Positions 23,975 to 35,917 of a stretch of DNA of 64,000 bases are shown piece after piece. The stretch spans positions 22,217,406 to 22,281,405 of the forward strand of contig NC_092361.1 in assembly GCF_030848805.1 (NCBI RefSeq), given 5' to 3'. The notes under the pieces are model-generated. The model made no database searches and was not told where the DNA came from. It worked only from the letters and a program-made list of their open reading frames with translations. The DNA comes from Temnothorax longispinosus (taxonomy: Eukaryota > Arthropoda > Insecta > Hymenoptera > Formicidae). Numbering within the stretch: position 1 is the stretch's first letter; each line of letters opens with the position of its first letter. The position numbers and the translations under genes were made by a program.

Positions 23975-24032
23975 TTAATCACTTGTCAACGGTAAATGCG
24001 TCTCTAACTCGCTCGCAGTCCTGACCGATATA

Positions 24033-24039
24033 TTTTATA
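24033..24039 (-). promoter_or_regulatory. Putative TATA box of CYP4 copy 4
   Basis: TATAAAA on the minus strand, about 485 bp from the ATG with the 266-bp MITE in between. Confidence 0.5.
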
Positions 24040-24879
24040 AGCTGGTAGTTTAGACAAATTTACGTATATGTTACTTTTTAATTATACAATGACCTCGCAA
24101 TCTTATTGCTTGCTCATTTTCATGTCTACCTATATTCATTACGCAAATAACACTATTCTACAAAATTAAACTCATTTTCTGCTTCAAAAATAAAATCAGC
24201 TAATATTTATTAGAGGAGCGCAAGATGGCAAGGACAATTACTAAGACGAGTTTATCACAAGCAACGTTCCAAAAATAAAGCACAAAATATACTTACAAAA
24301 ATTATTTACAATGAATGTACAGTCTCTGAATTTCAGGTTCTCGGATAGATACCGCAAAGCGGGCGCGCGCACAAAAGTTTTTACGCGAGAATTCGACTGA
24401 TAGAGCGATCGAATAAGCGGTTGAAAGCGGAATCAGCGATTGAAATACGAGTTAGAATCCTGAGTTATTCGTCTCTCGCAACGAAACGTCCTTGTCGCGA
24501 GAAGGAAGGCCTTTGCTTCGTTAGTTTCCTATGTTAATTCATGGTCGTTACTTGGCGAAACCTGTTTGTGACATGGTGATTATTTTTGTCCTATAGAACC
24601 GCGGTTGTCTCATAAATTTGCTGTTTATTTGGTCAAGAGAAAGTTAGACGAACTTTCCAGAACGACTCATTTGACGAAAGACCCTTGTCATAACAATCGT
24701 AGATGATTAACGCGAAAATCATGATACATGTAATGCTCGAAGTCAATCACGGTCTCAAACAGTTAGTAAAAAATTTTAATTAGCTCTAGTTTCGATGATA
24801 TAGGAGATTGGAACACCCAAAAACCACTTTTTGGTCGATTATAATTTTTTATCAAAACATGACAAATAATTTAGAATTT

Positions 24880-25275
24880 CCGCATCTGTCTGAGATGTGC
24901 ACCTTAATGTAACTACGATACCACCATGACTACGATTTTCTGTATTTTTGACTTCTGCAAATCTTGAGGTAAGCCCACTCCCCCGGATTTTACCGTTCTC
25001 TAAATTAATGCGGTTTTTTTTACAGTGGTTATGTCCACAGAGTTTGCTTCTCAGCTCGCTCTTGACAACTCCTAGGAAAGGGAGCTCTTTGGCCCCGAGG
25101 TTTGCAGAGATCTGCCTAATAAACGCTGAAGATGACTCGATGCAGAGTCGAAACGTTCGTTTAAATTAACTTTGTTTTAAATTATTTGTTTTTATCGCGC
25201 ACCAAGTCCCGCGCTGACTCGCATTAGCCGTTTCCTATTTGTTTTTGACCTTTTCACGAGTCTAACATTCTTATT
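24880..25275 (+). mobile_element. Retroposed segment with 14-bp target duplication
   Basis: The 14-bp sequence ATAATTTAGAATTT flanks it on both sides (24866-24879 and 25276-25289), and unit 3 has the empty site. The target duplication length suggests insertion by a retroelement. Near the 3' half, 25126-25154 reads CTGAAGATGACTC..GAGTCGAAAC, a stem with flanking bases resembling motifs in Penelope-like elements and hammerhead ribozymes. No long open frame is present, so it is non-autonomous or truncated. Confidence 0.7.
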
Positions 25276-25833
25276 ATAATTTAGAATTTATTAAGAAAAA
25301 ATTCAAATTTTTGCAAATATAACATTTGCTTTCTTGGGATAGTTTTTAATTTTATTTGCAGGCGTTTATGTATACTTGTCTGCCTGTCTACATCCAGCGC
25401 AATTTCCTAACGGATCATATTAGTCATTCATTAATGAGATATTTTGGCAATATTGAAAAAATTAATTTTATCCTTGCTACAACTCTGAACTTTTTCAAAC
25501 TATACTCCTAAAAATGAACCTCATTATGGTGAGAAATAGTAACCTATAATATCAAGTGTCTGAATGAGATGTATATAAAATAAACAGAATAATGAATTTT
25601 CTTCGCCAGTATATAGAATAACAATTAAATAATTTAAATCGACTGACTGGCAATATATAACGTCTTTTCGATGTGAACATTGAAAAAACTGTGAGCCAAC
25701 TCGCTTTGTCGGATTCACACAGCACTTTTTCGAATCAATCATCGAGACATTAGATATTAATTTTGACCAAGGCTTTTGGTCAGATGATGTAATTTCTAAA
25801 TTAAATAGTTTCAAATTTTATTGCGAAAAATAT

Positions 25834-25906
25834 TACCCCAGCCAGAGTTTGAACCTGGAACCTCCCGTATACCGTGCGGGTGTCGTGCCAAATCGACCAC
25901 TGGGGC
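25834..25906 (-). other. tRNA-like SINE head (minus arm)
   Basis: 73 nt that fold as a cloverleaf: 7-bp acceptor GCCCCAG/CTGGGGT, a 4-bp D stem and a 5-bp T stem. The matching A-box region carries one T for A change relative to the plus arm. See the plus-arm copy for reasons it is not called a functional tRNA. Confidence 0.6.
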
Positions 25907-25911
25907 ACTGT

Positions 25912-25984
25912 GCCCCAGTGGTCGAATTGGCACGACACCCGCACGGTATACGGGAGGTTCCAGGTTCAAACTCTGGCTGGGGTA
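25912..25984 (+). other. tRNA-like SINE head (plus arm)
   Basis: It has cloverleaf geometry, an A box TGGTCGAATTGG and a B box-like GGTTCAAACTC, which would be internal RNA polymerase III promoter elements. The anticodon position reads GGT, but the base before it is C instead of the near-universal T33, and the anticodon stem ends with a C-A mismatch. It is therefore read as a tRNA-derived SINE head, not a working tRNA. Confidence 0.6.
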
Positions 25985-26714
25985 ATATTTTTCGCAATAA
26001 AATTTGAAACTATTTAATTTAGAAATTACATCATCTGACCAAAAGCCTTGGTCAAAATTAATATCTAATGTCTCGATGATTGATTCGAAAAAGTGCTGTG
26101 TGAATCCGACAAACGAGTTGGCTCACAGTTTTTTCAATGTTCACATCGAAAAGACGTTATATATTGCCAGTCAGTCGATTTAAATTATTTAATTGTTATA
26201 TAAAATAAGTTGTTGAGGTCTCTGAATACGAATCTAATATCAAAATTGCACTCGACCCGTTAGGAAATTGCAGCGGATATAGATAGCTGACAAGTGTACA
26301 CAAACCACTGCAAATAATAAAGTTAAAAATCACCCCAGGAATGCAATTATTATATTTGCAAAAATTTGGAATTTTTTTTTTATAAAGAAGATATGAGCTT
26401 CCTTTTAAGACATTTCCGAATTATTTATCATGTTTCGTTGAAAAGTTACAGTTACAGTTTTTTCATGATCAAATATAGCTAAACAAGCGGTTTTGGAGGT
26501 TTCAACTTTCAACCCTCTATATATTATAGAAATTACAACTAATTAAAATTTTTTACTAACATATTCGGATTTAGTGACTCCAAATTAGTAAAAATTGGCT
26601 GATATTGTTTCCGAAGGAAGCATTTTTGTTATAGCGCAGTGTAGCATCACGCGTTCGATTTCGAGCGTAAGTTAGTTCGTCAGTGTGGAAACATTGCCCC
26701 AGACGTGACATAAT

Positions 26715-26870
26715 CGTAAGTGCAACGCTTTTTAATAAACGACCGGAAATCGACCTGCCAACATTATAAAAGAAGCATTAGAAATGCAATAGCCGTAAGC
26801 GCAATTTTTTTAATAAACGACCGGAAATCGACCTGTCAACATTATAAAAGAAGCATTAGAAACTTGAAAA
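26715..26870. repeat. 78-bp tandem duplication
   Basis: CGTAAG..TTTAATAAACGACCGG..AGAAGCATTAGAAA is present twice with a 78-bp shift. A single diverged copy lies in the unit 1 flank at about 6540-6610. Confidence 0.8.
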
Positions 26871-28277
26871 GTATAAAAAGATTTTTGTGGCATATGATAA
26901 AGTAACGAAATTATTGGTATATCGTAATTATTGACGTGTCATTGTTAATTTCAATTTTAATTTTAAATTAATACAAATCGCTTTTTTGTATAATAAAGCA
27001 GAATATTTATTACGGTATTATATTATAATTAAAAACAATAAATAAAACGTATAATAAATTCAGACTATTTGAATTGCAATGTACTTGAATATAAAACATT
27101 TTCCTCATCCAAACATCAAATTATTCGGAAAGAGGTGGTGAGGACTATCATATACGCGTAAAGAGTGTGAAATTAAGTAATATTATTTAATTATATTCAA
27201 TGAACGAGATGTTATAAATTGTATTTAATTTGCAATGCATTTTCCGTTTTTCTTTTAATATTAAAAATCTTTATGAATCTTTCAATAAACTTGATTAATT
27301 TTATAAGTAATTATTATAGTATAGAATGTTAAATTAAACAACGTGTGTATAATGAGTAAAATGTATTTTAAATATTTCGTAAAAAGATATATCAAGTACA
27401 AGATCGTAGAATATTTATTTTAAGCTTAATCAAGGCACTGATATTTACAAGAACGTTGATAGCACTAGTGACGATGGAAATATCGTCTACGTCCGTATAT
27501 AATTTACAGGAAGTTCTAATTCTAAAATGACACTTTCGACATTTTCATAATACTTTGATTCAACTCGAGACGAAAGAACGATCGAGTATTGTAACGCATT
27601 TGTAAGTAATATAAAATTTACAACAAAAATATATAATATTTTTTATAATCGACATCGCTCTTGTAGAAATGTATACAATAAAACCGTATTATATATTACG
27701 AAGCGTGTATTATGATAAATATAATCGCATAAATTAATATACATTCGCAACAATTTCATCGTTTCTGTTAGATGGTAAGAGAATCACGCTTATATTGTAA
27801 ATATTAAATAATATTTCTATGTATTTGAGGGAGAAGGAATTGTATCTCTTGATGAATAATAATTAATTATAATAGTGACAATTAAAAACCTGTTCGCATT
27901 GCTTTATTTCACATATTTAAGGCACGTGTACATACACATTTTTCTATCACGCTGTTAAATATTCTCTTAAAAAATTCATTAAAAAATATCTAATGTTTAT
28001 TTGATTGCTGCAACGTCATATATAATATAATGACGAATGACTACTTTCGTTCTTGGATAGATCGTAATATCGCAAACAAGTAGCACGACATCATGTATAG
28101 AAAAATGTAACAGTAACTCTTATACGTTAGTACCTTAAATCCGTCAAAAATTTCGAGTATAAAAAAGATATAAATATTAATATAACTTACCGCCTACGAT
28201 TAGTTAAGGCACTTTTATGTACAAATTTTGATTGTGTCTCGCGCTGCATTTAAGTCGATTCACAGATTATTTCCATA

Positions 28278-28379
28278 CAGGGTGTATCAAATACTTAACA
28301 AAGCTAAACACGAGGAAATGATAGAGGACATACAGAGTGATGCATATAAAATATTTCTATATATATATTGTAGATTGCT

Positions 28380-28433
<54 letters not shown>

Positions 28434-28707
28434 TTATTACACATAAATATTAGAATATATACACATATTTAATATATATAACATATTAATTATTATTTAT
28501 ATAGTTATATATTTGTATATTTTTGTATATTCTGATATTTACGTAGATAATTAGAATTTTCAATGAGACTCATAGTCCATCATAAAAAATATTTGCAGGA
28601 GTATTACAGCCAATATAAAAATAATATAATTTATACAGCAAATATAATTACGTAGTTCTCTGCATCATTTCCTCGTTGGTTAACTCATTTCTATAGATAC
28701 ACCCTAC
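28278..28707. mobile_element. Candidate TIR element with AGGGTGTATC ends
   Basis: AGGGTGTATC at 28279 is mirrored by GATACACCCT near 28705. Further inside, CGAGGAAATGAT (about 28313) is mirrored by ATCATTTCCTCG (about 28667). A (TA)n tract lies in the middle. It is probably an old MITE; the target duplication is unclear. Confidence 0.45.
28387..28432. repeat. (TA)n microsatellite
   Basis: About 23 uninterrupted TA repeats. Confidence 0.95.
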
Positions 28708-31700
28708 ATTATACTGTTTTTTAAATTTTTATTATCTTAAATATATAACATGTTAAATTGTGCAATAATAAACACACGGCGTAATAAATATTTTATAAAC
28801 ATTGTCTTTATAAATAAGAATGTCATAATTTAATCTTTCAAATCTTAAACACGTGTACTGTAAAAGTTTAATAAAATAGCGTATCAACGATCGATGATGA
28901 TATTAATACAACAAGAATCATTGTTTATATTCTATAGCATGGCATTAACAGATGTTATGCGCATTTATCTCAATTTTACATTTTCGCGGCAAACAGTTTC
29001 GTATAAATACAATCATGTTTATAATATAATTAAATTAATTGTACTTCTTGGAATATAAAGAGCCGAGAAAATAAGTATTTTCTTTCTGGAAGCGCAAAAC
29101 GTTATTGTTAAAGAGAATTAAAATATTTTTCTCTATTGTCTAAAAAAAGAGACGATTGATTAGTACAGTCGAGAATATGGGCAACGGTACGCTAATTCAT
29201 GAAATTAACGTAATTAATATGTATTGGTATGTATTGTAAATAAAATAATTTTCAAAGCTTAAAGAAGATTTAAGGTACACTGCAATGAAAATAAGCAACC
29301 GTTCATAAATATGAGATAAGGCGACGTAATATCGAGATTTAATTTGTTTTTAATAAATCTATTCTAATTAAATAAAAATGTTAAATTAAGATACATTCTT
29401 TACATTCTGTTGATAATCCGAAAGACGAGGTATAATAATGAACAGATCTGCTCAGCGGACAAGTATTCACAACAGTAAGTACGATTTTCCAACTTTTGTT
29501 ATCAACCACAATACACACACTCGTGTTTATGATATCGTGTCGATAGATTGTTGAGAGGATCTTCTCATCCAGGTCTAGTGAGATCATGCGAAATTCGATC
29601 GAGGCGTATTATATTATATATAGTAGGCTTCGAATTTTGTTGCAAATATTGATCTTTCCTAATTGAAACCTGTAACTGAAAAAAATCACAAAGAAATATT
29701 AACATTCTATGTGTGTGAGGCAGGCAATTAAATGTGTAGACATTAAATTGGTATGTAAATAGAACTAATTTTGTTACACACAGAGTGGTCCATGTTCTAA
29801 TTACTTTCTGTTGTGAGAATTAATTTTCACAGTTTCGTAATATTTCACATGGCTCATTCTGTGTATTTTTACGATAGAAATCGAGTCCTTTTCCTTTTAT
29901 TGTGAAATTCTGCGAACGTACGAAAATTGTCTTCCTCGCGACAACCGTTACTATCCGAAATATCCACGAACCCTTGTCGAAGATTTATATCGAAAGAAAA
30001 CAGTTTCCATCACAATTTCGTGATCCTGGGAGTAAGGGAGGGAAAAAAGATCCCGTCTATCCTCGAGAGATCTTTTGTCCCGTCTCGCTATTGTGTTCCG
30101 TCACTGGATCGCGCGGATCCTCGTTTAGCTGTATTGGGGAAGAATTAAATTCGGAAACGGACGGACGAAACGTCGCGGACATCCCGTAGATTCCGGATAT
30201 ATCGTGGGAAAAAACGCACGTACAAATAATGTGGCAAATTCTCATTTTTCTTTGGAAGAAAGCATCAGGGGGCAAAGGAGGAACAGGAGGATAGTTTCGG
30301 TATGAGAAAAAAAGCTGTCAGAGATCCCTGCTTTTCATGTTACACATTGAATTAAAAAGCGCTGTAAAAAAAGTGACCTGAAATGGAAACGTATAATTAA
30401 TAATAGATGCAACGCAATTTATAATTCAAATTGTGATTCTAAATATTATATTCAAAAAATAATATAAATATATAGCAGTATTATGAGTCAATTTATAACG
30501 TGATGCAATTTGAATTATCATACAAAATTAAACAGTAAATTATATAACCATTGATCTTAATGGATATCTTTTAAGAAAGGTGTTATAGGAATGTACATTG
30601 TATTAATTAAGCTATCGAGCAACGTAAATTTTATAGAGAAAAATAGCGATTTTTAATAACAAAAACAGAAATTTAAATAAATTTCGAGGAAACTCTGCAT
30701 ATATCGTTATCCGTTTTGAAGCGGACGGTGTCTCGTAAAGAGTTCGGTGAAGAAATATCTTTCTCTGCGTAACCGCAAAGACGCCGATAAAAAAAGTTTG
30801 AGGAAAGCGTGTATGGTATACATAAGTGGCGAGAGATAAATTAGAGAATCTGCCACGCCTGTACTTTTAAGATCCTAAGAACCGACGTGAAGTGTTCTTT
30901 GGCGAAGTATTCGTTGTCTCCCGAATCTGGAAACCCTCAGACTCATTCCTTCTTATCTGGCGCACGTCGATATTGCGTCTCGATAACCGAAAGAAAAACG
31001 TATTTTTTAAACTGCAACTGAATTTCAGCTATTAAAGAAAGTACAGAATTATCTGCATTGATTTATGCAGTTGGATATTTTCTTGACAATATTAAAAGAA
31101 CTTAAACACTATATAGAGTTTAATTAAGCTGTCATTATATATAAAAATAAAAAATAATTAGATATCTAATATTTTTTTAGAATATTGAAAAATTTATCGA
31201 ATTATAATCATAAAAATAACAAAATATAAAAAAGTATATAATTAAATAGAAACAAAATGCCTGTATTTTCGCACTAGAATTAATTTAAAAAATCAAGAAT
31301 TTAGCAGTACTAAAATCGGCTCCAAACCGTCACCGTCGTTTTAAAGTTGTCGCGCTGCCATGCTGGTAATGTTTATTGATAAGATAACCAACATGCGGGT
31401 TCCACCAGCATATTGTTCGTTGGATTCTTTGTTCTACGTATTGAATGTCTGTGGAATAAGTCGAAGGCGGAAAACGACTATGACGATCGCCATAAACTTC
31501 GTCGCGTGCTTATTTCACAACACAGTTTGCGCTAATTTATTAATAGTCTCTATTTGAGTTATATATTATTTTTTAAAACTAATTTCTTTTTAAGAAAAAA
31601 CAGAGAATATACTTTTTGATATTTTTTAATAAAATATAATAGCTAATTTCTGCTAAATACAAATATTACATTGTCATTTAAAAATTAAAAGACAAATTAT

Positions 31701-34669
31701 TATATAAAAGAAAGGATTTATTTCTTTTTACTGTAAAATATATTAGAAGCTCGTTATATATAAAAAATAGGTGATTTTTAAAATTTTTTTTTGGTTGCTG
31801 TAATCTTATATATATGAAGAATCCGCGTAAGTACAGGAAAAGCTACTTTTCTTCTTCTATTTTCTTTTTTTGTGTAGCGAATTTATGGACTTCTTCTGCC
31901 ATCGAAGGGCCCTCAAGAAAAATTCTCACGATTACATGGTCGCAGCACGACCGTATCTCATACCATATTTAATCTCTATAATACGTTTCAATTACTAAAG
32001 CGAGACGCGGCCATTATTTACTGCAACTTTTAGCCTACGGCTCTTTCCGGCCACCCCTGCACACGCTCCTACCAAGAAACTGCCGTGTCCGACGCGACGT
32101 TACGCCACTTCGATTAATTATCTTGATTACCGTGGATTATCTCGCGCTTAATTCGCGCATAACGCATTTCCGTTATCGGTATAATATGTTATTCCAAAAA
32201 AGAGATTTAATTGGACTGACCGCGGCTCGGATGAGAGAGGACGGAGAGATCCGGGCTTTCACCTCGCGGAATAACGCGGTGTTAAAACCTGGGCCTCGTG
32301 TACCCCTCGCGGTGCTGTCCCCCGCGCGAGAAGCGAATTAAATGCGAGGAAGAAAACCGGCGCAGTGGTCGCACACACCAATATACGTGACCGGGAGCCG
32401 AGTAAGGAATTTATTAAATTAATTTGACGCGACGACGCATCTCGTAAACTTCGTAGATGACCTCACTTTATAATTGTCGAGAATTACTTGCTGGCCGCTC
32501 ATTCCAGGCCCTCGCGAGCCTAAAGTCTAAAGCTCCTTTTACTCCCTGCGCTTCTTGTCGTATCGCGATATGTTTCTGTGATAACTATATATTTCCACTG
32601 AGAGAAAATGTATATATGAAAAAAGCGCGGCGCGTTTGTTAAGAGAAAGATAAATGAAATTTTATGGTAAAATTTGAAAGATTCTAAAGAAATAATTAAG
32701 ATAAATCCATAAATTAGGAATATTTTTGACAAACTAAAATTTCGCGAAGTTTATTACGTAACGTATAATTTCTTCTATTTTCTTAGAAAAAATAGAAGAA
32801 TAAAATTTTCTCATGCAATAATGATGATAGAGTTAATGACTTTGAAAGCAACAATTCCGTACGAGGCGTTTCACGGCCTATGACTCGACTTTTTTAAATC
32901 GTTATGCCGCGCATATGTCAGTGGGAGCAGCAAGTCAGCTTCCGTCGCCCTTCAGTCGATCAACGTATGTGCATCCAGCGCTACATGTCGGCTTGCTACA
33001 TGTACGGCACGTGGGCGCTACGCACGTTTCTAAGGAAACCGCGACTTCTATTTGTGGCACGGCGACTGGCACCGCCCGCCAGCTGATTTTTTTCCCCCGT
33101 CCGGAATCGAATGCATCGGTTATCGCTACACAACGGTCACCTTTCTTCCCTCTAAGAAATATACTCATTTAAAATTTACCATACAGAAATTGAAATAAGT
33201 CTTATAAAAGTCGTAAAAATATAGAAAAGAAATGTAACGAGACTCTCTGGCGAATCTTCCAAGAAATTTCATTTTCTTTATTATTGTTTAAATTTGTTTA
33301 TGTTATGTGTTTTTACGCGTGTTAAATAAATTGCCTAATATAAGTGAATTTAAACGAAATTAATGAAAATGAATCTCTTCTTAACGTTGATTTTGTTTTT
33401 TAAACACTCACACAGATATTTTACAAAAATATCGGTAAGTATTTATAAGATGATTTATACATGCTCATACGGATATCAATTTAAAGTTCCTCTAACATAA
33501 GTGGATTTGAAAGAAGTAGCTCGGTCGTGAAGCGAACATGTGTCAGATATCCATGGGAATTGATGACCAGCAATTGGAAACCAAGAAGATTGAGGAAGGT
33601 CTGGTTGCGAGATATTTCAAGAAGAATATCCAACATATGGCTAGACGTTCCGCCACTTCCGTTCGTGGTTGCACGCTTTTAAGATGACACACCATGATCC
33701 ACCAGCCATGTGTCCCCCAAATTGCATACTGCCGACCATTAAGGTTACGCTGACCTTCGATGCACAAATATGACAGAGAAACGAAATTTGGAATTGCAAA
33801 AGTAAATCAATTGAAACTTTTTATTGTCGAAGGAAAATCTAGGTATTTAAACATAAATTATCACTTTTTTTGAATAATTCCGGAAATGACATTTTATAAG
33901 AAAGTTCTTTTCTTATCATCATTGCTAGGGTTAAGTAAAGATAATTATAAAAATGATAAATGAGAGATTGTTAAATAGAAGAAACAACATTTTTATGCAT
34001 TATTAAAGCATTATAAAAATTTGATATCCTTTTCGATAGCAAGATATGCTCTTTAGTATAAATATTCTTTGAAGGAGAGGGGTTCACGATGCGACAAAAA
34101 CGTAGGAGGGACCGTGACATCCAAGTGTCACGTCGGCACGTACTTCGCAAAGTGGTTCGATGCGTAAAGTTTATTTTCGAGCTCGACATAGCACGTGTTC
34201 GGGACGAAGCGTCGAACACGAGTTTCCACTTGGCGGCATTTCCGCGACGCGGGTATCACGTGTGCATCCTGAACGTGTGCATCGGACACGTAACTCGCGA
34301 CACCCAAACGAACACCTCTATCTTTATCACGTTCGTCTTTTTTGCGAAAAACTTGTATATCATCGATTGCGTCAAAATCGAGTAGTCTTCATTAAGTATT
34401 CGCCTTTTCATCCACTCGAGATCGACAGTAAAAAAGTAAAAGATATGTCATAATAATGTAATTTTTCATTAAATAATAATACAGTTTTTATGATAAAATA
34501 ATACGATGTAATAATATTTAAAAGACCTACCTACATGGCTATCGAATTATGACCATTACTCTTGCGTTTAAAAGGGTACGCGAGTTTTTATGTAATTTAT
34601 TGTTATCGGCCGGACTCCCAACTTGAACAGACAACTTGAGTTATAAACTCGTCGGAAACTTACCTATGG

Positions 34670-35917
34670 TTACACGTGCGTCAGCCGTTGCGTGTGTTGT
34701 TGATGGACGAGTCTTCCCTGTTCTTGTTCCCACCAGCTGACGACATCCATGAATTCCCCCGTCTCGGTGATCTCTTGCTTGTAGTAGAGGGCCCCGGCGA
34801 AGGTTTCCGGGCTGGTCGCGTAGACGGTCGTCGCACCCTCTTCGCTGTCCCCGGCACCGCTGTAGGGTGACAGAATCTGCGGCTCCAGATTCTCCTCGTT
34901 CTGAGCGTAATACTCCGAGGGCGGCGAGGCCACCGAATTTGGCGATAGTCTGGAGAAATTCTGTCCACCGGTCATAGTTCGCGGTTCCAAGTTTTCTTCA
35001 TCGCCTGCCGAGGATGCGTAGTAGTCACGTGGGGATGGAATAGCCGTCCGATTGGGGGATAATCTGTGAGAAAAAGAAATAAAATTAATATGTTTAAAGA
35101 AAAGCATGCTTTTAGCTCTTTATACTCAAGCGCTTTAATTACATTATTAAGTTATAATTAATGTGATCATCCATAATTATTTTTTAAAGATATAAGTAAT
35201 AAAATAGAAGCGCACGTCTTTCTCCAAATTTCTGTCTTCTTTCAATTGTTTCATCTTAACATTCAAAATTTACCTGGATAATGTAATTTTCGATTTGGTA
35301 GCACTTTCATCTTCTTCTTCATCCACATGTTCCCCCTCGTCGTCTTCCGCGGCTAGTACATCATCCTCGAGAACAAGTCTCTCGCCAGAGCCATTGTGAG
35401 TCGAAGAGATGACGCTGCTGGTCGGAGAAGGCGCGCATTGTACACCGACAGCAGTCTTGGAATCATATTCCACGCCATCGGCTTCGGCCAGGAGCCTCTG
35501 AAGGCCTCTGATGTACTCCACTGCCATCCTGAGAGTCTCTACCTTCGACAACTTTTTACCCCTGTCACCATAACCCGCGGCAATGTGGCTCGGAATGTGT
35601 TGTCGCAATGTAGCAAATCCATTGTTCACTTGTTTCACGCGATTCCTCTCCCTGGCATTTCTTCGAGCAACAGCAACAGGCGGTGGTTGTCCATTCTTGC
35701 CGTGCTTCTTCAATCTGGAGGGATCGTACGGGGGTAACACTGTCGTGGAATTTGTTGCGTTACTGCTGGTGTTGTTTTTCGGGACTATCAACGTTGGTTG
35801 ATTACCGATGATATTGTTCTCGTTATCTTGTAACGTTCGCAGCAACATCAATTGTTCTTGATCGTTGCCGTTTATCTGTACTCTATTGCAAAACACCGTT
35901 ACCCCCATGGTCGCCAT
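34670..35917 (-). CDS. ASH: Achaete-scute family bHLH transcription factor
   Basis: Two exons, 35917-35274 and 35063-34670, join CCAG|GTAAAT to CTCACAG| and give 345 aa. The basic helix-loop-helix domain spans about residues 84-143: basic region RRNARERNRVKQVN, helix 1 GFATLRQHIPSH, a loop with GYGDRGKKLSK, and helix 2 VETLRMAVEYIRGLQRLL. RNARERNRVKQVN with the LRxHIP and KLSKVxTLRxAVEYIRxLQ pattern is diagnostic of the achaete-scute group. These proteins pair with the E protein Daughterless, bind E-boxes in the nucleus and set neural precursor fate. After the domain come a Ser-rich part, an acidic block and, in exon 2, two copies of a Tyr/Ser/Pro-rich module. The end carries GEFMDVVSWWEQEQ, similar in place to the conserved C-terminal motif of the group. 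Whether it is the ac/sc/l'sc ortholog or asense is not settled. The intron is notable because Drosophila members are single-exon. A donor-like GTAAGT just after the stop (34657-34663) could mark a 3' UTR intron. Confidence 0.9.
34870..35063 (-). repeat. Internal duplicated module in achaete-scute exon 2
   Basis: The pattern SRLSPN..PSP..YYA...EENLEP occurs twice, at the exon junction (LSPNRTAIPSPRDYYASSAG, then DEENLEP) and about 35 codons later (RLSPNSVASPPSEYYAQ, then NEENLEP). The spacing suggests an internal tandem duplication with later divergence. Confidence 0.75.

Larger units (their letters stand above)
25584..26196. mobile_element. Inverted dimer of a tRNA-headed SINE, near-perfect palindrome
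   Basis: The arms at about 25619-25908 and 25910-26198 are reverse complements with only about two differences over 290 bp and a 1-bp centre at 25909. Each arm starts at the centre with a tRNA-like head followed by a roughly 215-bp body. TATATAAAATAA (12 bp) occurs at both borders (25572-25583 and 26197-26208), consistent with a target duplication. The homologous unit 3 site lacks the insertion. Confidence 0.8.
19670..26641. repeat. Duplicated unit 4 of the CYP4 array
   Basis: The rightmost unit. It holds CYP4 copy 4 and the only long inverted-repeat element with both ends, then continues into flank that matches the upstream region of unit 1. Confidence 0.8.
24151..26641. mobile_element. Long inverted-repeat DNA element with both ends (unit 4)
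   Basis: The left end is CACTATTCTAC at 24151. The right end is the complement of CACTGCGCTATAAC, ending at 26641. Inverted arms share GAATATGTTAGTAAAA, AATTAGCTCTAGTT/AACTAATT and TTTGCAAATATAATA-type blocks over several hundred bp. Two younger elements are inserted inside (24880-25275 and 25584-26196), as is the block shared with unit 3. No transposase is evident. CACTA-group membership is a guess from the ends. Confidence 0.6.
26871..34669. other. AT-rich intergenic region, no gene found
   Basis: The first part up to about 27300 matches the unit 1 upstream flank. The rest is AT-rich DNA with a TIR-like element at 28278-28707 and somewhat more CpG-rich patches near 29.9-30.3, 32.0-32.6 and 34.1-34.4 kb. 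A 49-codon open frame at 33538-33687 starts MCQISMGIDDQQLETKKIEE but matches nothing I recognise. No exon chain or RNA gene could be supported. Confidence 0.5.

Noticed and set aside
25912..25984. Functional tRNA gene
   Set aside because: C at position 33, a mismatched anticodon stem and location inside a SINE-like inverted dimer.
33538..33687. Possible small gene starting MCQISMGIDDQQ
   Set aside because: Only 49 codons, no recognisable family, no splice partners seen; kept as a note.
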